Source: Thermoleophilia bacterium (GTDB lineage: Bacteria > Actinomycetota > Thermoleophilia > Gaiellales > JAICJC01). Taken from it: a stretch of DNA of 6,287 nt. The stretch covers positions 1-6,287 of the forward strand of contig JAICJM010000217.1 in assembly GCA_025928435.1 (NCBI GenBank), given 5' to 3'. Positions within the stretch are counted from its first letter, which is position 1. Every line of letters starts with the position of its first letter. A program made the position numbers and the translations under genes. Shown here piece by piece: positions 4,564-6,287 of the stretch. The notes under the pieces were generated by a model. That model made no database searches and was not told the origin of the DNA. It was given only the letters and a program-made list of their open reading frames with translations.

Positions 4564-5685
4564 CTAGCCCCAGACCTCCTGCGCGGTCTGGACGACCAGC
4601 TCGAGCTTGCGCACCTCGTCGGCGATCGTCAGCCGGTTACCCTCGACCGTCGAGGAGAAGCCGCACTGGGGCGAGAGGCAGAGCTGGTCGATGTCGACGT
4701 AGCGCGACGCCTCCTCGATCCGGCGCTTGAGCAGATCGCGGTCCTCGAGCTTCGGGCGCTTCGTCGTCACGAGCCCGAGCACCACGCACTTGCCCGGCGG
4801 GACGAAGCGCAACGGCTCGAAGCCGCCGGAGCGGTCGTCGTCGTACTCGAGGAAGAAGCCGTCCACCTCGAGATCGTTGAAGAGCGCCTCCGCGACGAAC
4901 TCGTAGCTGCCCTCCGCCGCCCACATCGACTGCGCGTTGCCGCGGCACATGTGCGTCGTCACGGTCAGCCCTTCCGGCCGCCCGGCGAGCGCCCGGTTGA
5001 TGTTCGCGATGTACTGCTCGTGCAGGTGCTCCGGGTCGCCGCCGATCGAGGCGATGTGCTCGCGCTGCCCCGGGTCGTTCACGTACGCGAGGCTCGTGTC
5101 GTCGAGCTGGAGGTAGGTGCATCCGAGCTCGTGGAGACGTCGCACCTCGTCCGCATACGCGGCCGTGAGGTCATCCCAGAACGACTCGATCTGCGGGTAC
5201 ACGGCCCCATCGATGGCGGAGTTCCCGCCCCGGTAATGCACCATGCTCGGCGACGGGATGGTCAGCTTCGGCGTCGCGCCGGCAACGGTGTCGCGCAGGA
5301 ACGAGAACGCATCGCCGAAGATCGTCTCCTCGATCCGCACCCGCCCGTCGACGCGCATCGCGGGCGGCGAGAAGTCGTACTCGCCCTCCTCGTTGCGGAA
5401 CTTGACATGGATCCGCTCGCCCTCCACCTGGGACACGCCGCCGAGCTGGTAGATGAAGTCCATGTGCCACGACGTCCGCCGGAACTCGCCGTCGGTGGCG
5501 CTTTGCAGGCCGGCGTCGCGTTGCATCGCGACCGCCTCGCGGATCGCGTCGTCCTCGATCCCGCGCAGCTCGTCCCCATCGATGCGGCCCCCGGCGTGGT
5601 CGGCGCGGCCCTGCATCAGCCGCGGCGGCCGCAGCAGGCTCCCGACGTGGTCGGCGCGAAACGGCGGACGGGCGCGCGGGGCCAT
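4564..5685 (-). CDS. Cobalamin-independent methionine synthase-like methyltransferase (MetE C-terminal domain family, YxjG/YxjH type)
   Basis: A 373-residue cytosolic zinc enzyme that corresponds to the C-terminal catalytic barrel of MetE without its N-terminal domain, the normal size for this subfamily. HVGSLLRPP (13-21) opens the domain. TDGEFRR (64-70) and LTIPSPSMVHYRGG (141-154) follow, and LQLDDTSLAYVND (192-204) is the substrate region. The zinc ligands are all visible: His245 and Cys247 in THMCRGN, Glu280 in FFLEYDDD, and Cys341 in LSPQCGFSS. Members are annotated as 5-methyltetrahydropteroyltriglutamate-homocysteine methyltransferase. The methyl donor of such short forms is often uncertain, so methyl transfer to homocysteine or a related thiol is the safe statement. 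The start is ATG 5685, with a -10-like TATGCT just upstream. It is divergent from plsY across 101 bp and followed by tandem palindromes. Confidence 0.9.
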   Translation of the reverse strand: MAPRARPPFRADHVGSLLRPPRLMQGRADHAGGRIDGDELRGIEDDAIREAVAMQRDAGLQSATDGEFRRTSWHMDFIYQLGGVSQVEGERIHVKFRNEEGEYDFSPPAMRVDGRVRIEETIFGDAFSFLRDTVAGATPKLTIPSPSMVHYRGGNSAIDGAVYPQIESFWDDLTAAYADEVRRLHELGCTYLQLDDTSLAYVNDPGQREHIASIGGDPEHLHEQYIANINRALAGRPEGLTVTTHMCRGNAQSMWAAEGSYEFVAEALFNDLEVDGFFLEYDDDRSGGFEPLRFVPPGKCVVLGLVTTKRPKLEDRDLLKRRIEEASRYVDIDQLCLSPQCGFSSTVEGNRLTIADEVRKLELVVQTAQEVWG

Positions 5686-5693
5686 CGGCGACC

Positions 5694-5699
5694 AGCATA
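5694..5699 (-). promoter_or_regulatory. -10 box of the MetE-like gene, near-leaderless
   Basis: On the minus strand TATGCT lies eight bases before ATG 5685, putting the predicted start at about 5687, two bases before the ATG. There is no Shine-Dalgarno, and no -35 matches well at the usual spacing. No S-box or B12 riboswitch could fit upstream of this gene, although relatives in Firmicutes use an S-box. Confidence 0.45.
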
Positions 5700-5718
5700 G
5701 CCCTGAGCGGCGGCATTC

Positions 5719-5747
5719 TGGACGCCCCCCGACCCGGCGGGTAACAT
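5719..5747 (+). promoter_or_regulatory. plsY: Promoter of plsY with an 11-bp palindrome touching the -10 box
   Basis: TGGACG (5719-5724) as -35 and TAACAT (5742-5747) as -10 are 17 bp apart, giving a start near 5754 and a leader of about 33 bases. ACCCG-G-CGGGT (5732-5742) is a perfect palindrome around one base that overlaps the first base of the -10, so it is a possible operator. Confidence 0.45.
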
Positions 5748-5786
5748 CGGCCACGCGCCTCCCCTGCGGCGCAGCACGCTCACCTG

Positions 5787-6287
5787 GTGAAGTTCCTTCT
5801 GGTCATCGCCGCTGGCTATCTCCTCGGCAGCATTCCGTGGGGCCTCTGGCTGCCACGATGGTCGAAGGGCGTCGACGTCCGCCAGCACGGAAGCGGGAAT
5901 GTGGGCGCGGCCAACGTGGCGCGCGCGGCAGGCACCCGCTGGGCGATCGCGGTCGCCCTCCTCGACATCTCGAAGGGCAGCGCCGCGGCGCTGATCGGGC
6001 TCGCGGTGGCCGGATCGCTCGGCGCCGTCCTCGCCGGGGCGGCGGCGATGGTGGGTCACTACCGGCCCCTGTTCCTCGGCTTCGCCCAGGGCGGGAAGTC
6101 GGTCGCGACCGGGCTGGGCGCCGCGCTCGCGCTCGCACCGCTGGCCGCGGTCTGCGTCGTGGCGCTCTGGACGACGCTCTTCATCGCCACCCGCTACTCC
6201 AGCATCGCCTCGCTCACGAGCTCCGTCGCGCTGCCGCTGCTCGCGTTCTCGTTCGGGGCGCCGGCGCCGGTCGAGGGGTTCCTGACC
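5787..6287 (+). CDS. plsY: Glycerol-3-phosphate acyltransferase PlsY, 3' truncated
   Basis: The first 167 codons of the integral membrane enzyme that moves the acyl group from acyl-phosphate to glycerol-3-phosphate, making lysophosphatidic acid in phospholipid synthesis. The frame stays open to the window edge, and about 30-40 residues of a usual 200 are missing. Motif 1 is GSGNVGAANVAR (35-46), with GSIPWG (14-19) in the first helix. Motif 2 is GGKSVATGLG (102-111) after GHYRPLFLGF. Motif 3 is RYSSIASL (136-143). Hydrophobic segments at about 2-21, 52-75, 78-93, 110-134 and 140-157 fit the multi-pass fold. The start is GTG 5787. A stop at 5742-5744 in the same frame and no other common start codon between leave it as the only choice, although no good Shine-Dalgarno precedes it. 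GGKS replaces the more common GGKG. It is divergent from the MetE-like gene. Confidence 0.93.
   Translation, partial: MKFLLVIAAGYLLGSIPWGLWLPRWSKGVDVRQHGSGNVGAANVARAAGTRWAIAVALLDISKGSAAALIGLAVAGSLGAVLAGAAAMVGHYRPLFLGFAQGGKSVATGLGAALALAPLAAVCVVALWTTLFIATRYSSIASLTSSVALPLLAFSFGAPAPVEGFLT

Noticed and set aside
4564..5685. MetE gene that has lost its N-terminal half
   Set aside because: The length and motifs fit the naturally short YxjG/YxjH-type subfamily, and there is no remnant upstream.
4318..5700. 460-codon open frame on + opposite the MetE-like gene
   Set aside because: It is antisense to a gene with all its zinc ligands, and its composition is Arg/Leu/Val/His-rich with no domain signature. 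Third-position GC explains the lack of stops.
1..6287. CRISPR array, tRNA, rRNA, insertion sequence or phage genes
   Set aside because: I looked for regularly spaced repeats, tRNA-like arms, transposase motifs and phage-like coding and found none.

Overview
The window is very GC-rich, with strong third-position GC bias. It looks like chromosomal DNA of a high-GC actinobacterium, and a deep-branching lineage such as Thermoleophilia is plausible. This is an inference from base composition, from promoters lying directly against start codons, from the SLGCVEL-type L,D-transpeptidase and from the standalone-looking FhlB-type protein. I see no transposase, phage gene, tRNA, rRNA or CRISPR array.

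Layout from left to right. (1) The 3' end of a FlhB/FhlB-like export-switch protein (+). (2) A complete A-type Fe-S carrier, HesB/IscA/ErpA (+), convergent with (3) a class I SAM methyltransferase (-). The two stop codons lie inside one perfect 31-bp palindrome. (4) A secreted or membrane-anchored L,D-transpeptidase with a peptidoglycan-binding module (+), divergent from the methyltransferase across a 74-bp region that carries two promoters and a 9-bp-arm dyad. (5) A small HTH/basic/coiled-coil protein (-), convergent with the transpeptidase. (6) A PAS-containing HisKA_3 (NarX/DesK-type) soluble histidine kinase (-) with a structured leader. (7) A short cobalamin-independent methionine synthase-like protein of the YxjG/YxjH type (-). 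(8) The start of plsY, glycerol-3-phosphate acyltransferase (+), divergent from (7) and running off the right edge.

The genes are mostly housekeeping or accessory enzymes in single-gene units: Fe-S assembly, cell-wall cross-linking, methyl transfer, phospholipid synthesis and sensing. They do not form one operon. The interest lies in the non-coding layer. Perfect palindromes with a CAG (or complementary CTG) centre sit at three gene 3' ends. Four of the eight genes have a -10-like hexamer so close to the start codon that the mRNA would be leaderless or nearly so. Dyads abut several -10 boxes. The kinase Shine-Dalgarno lies inside a GC hairpin that overlaps a competing hairpin. I do not see a clear new multi-gene system.
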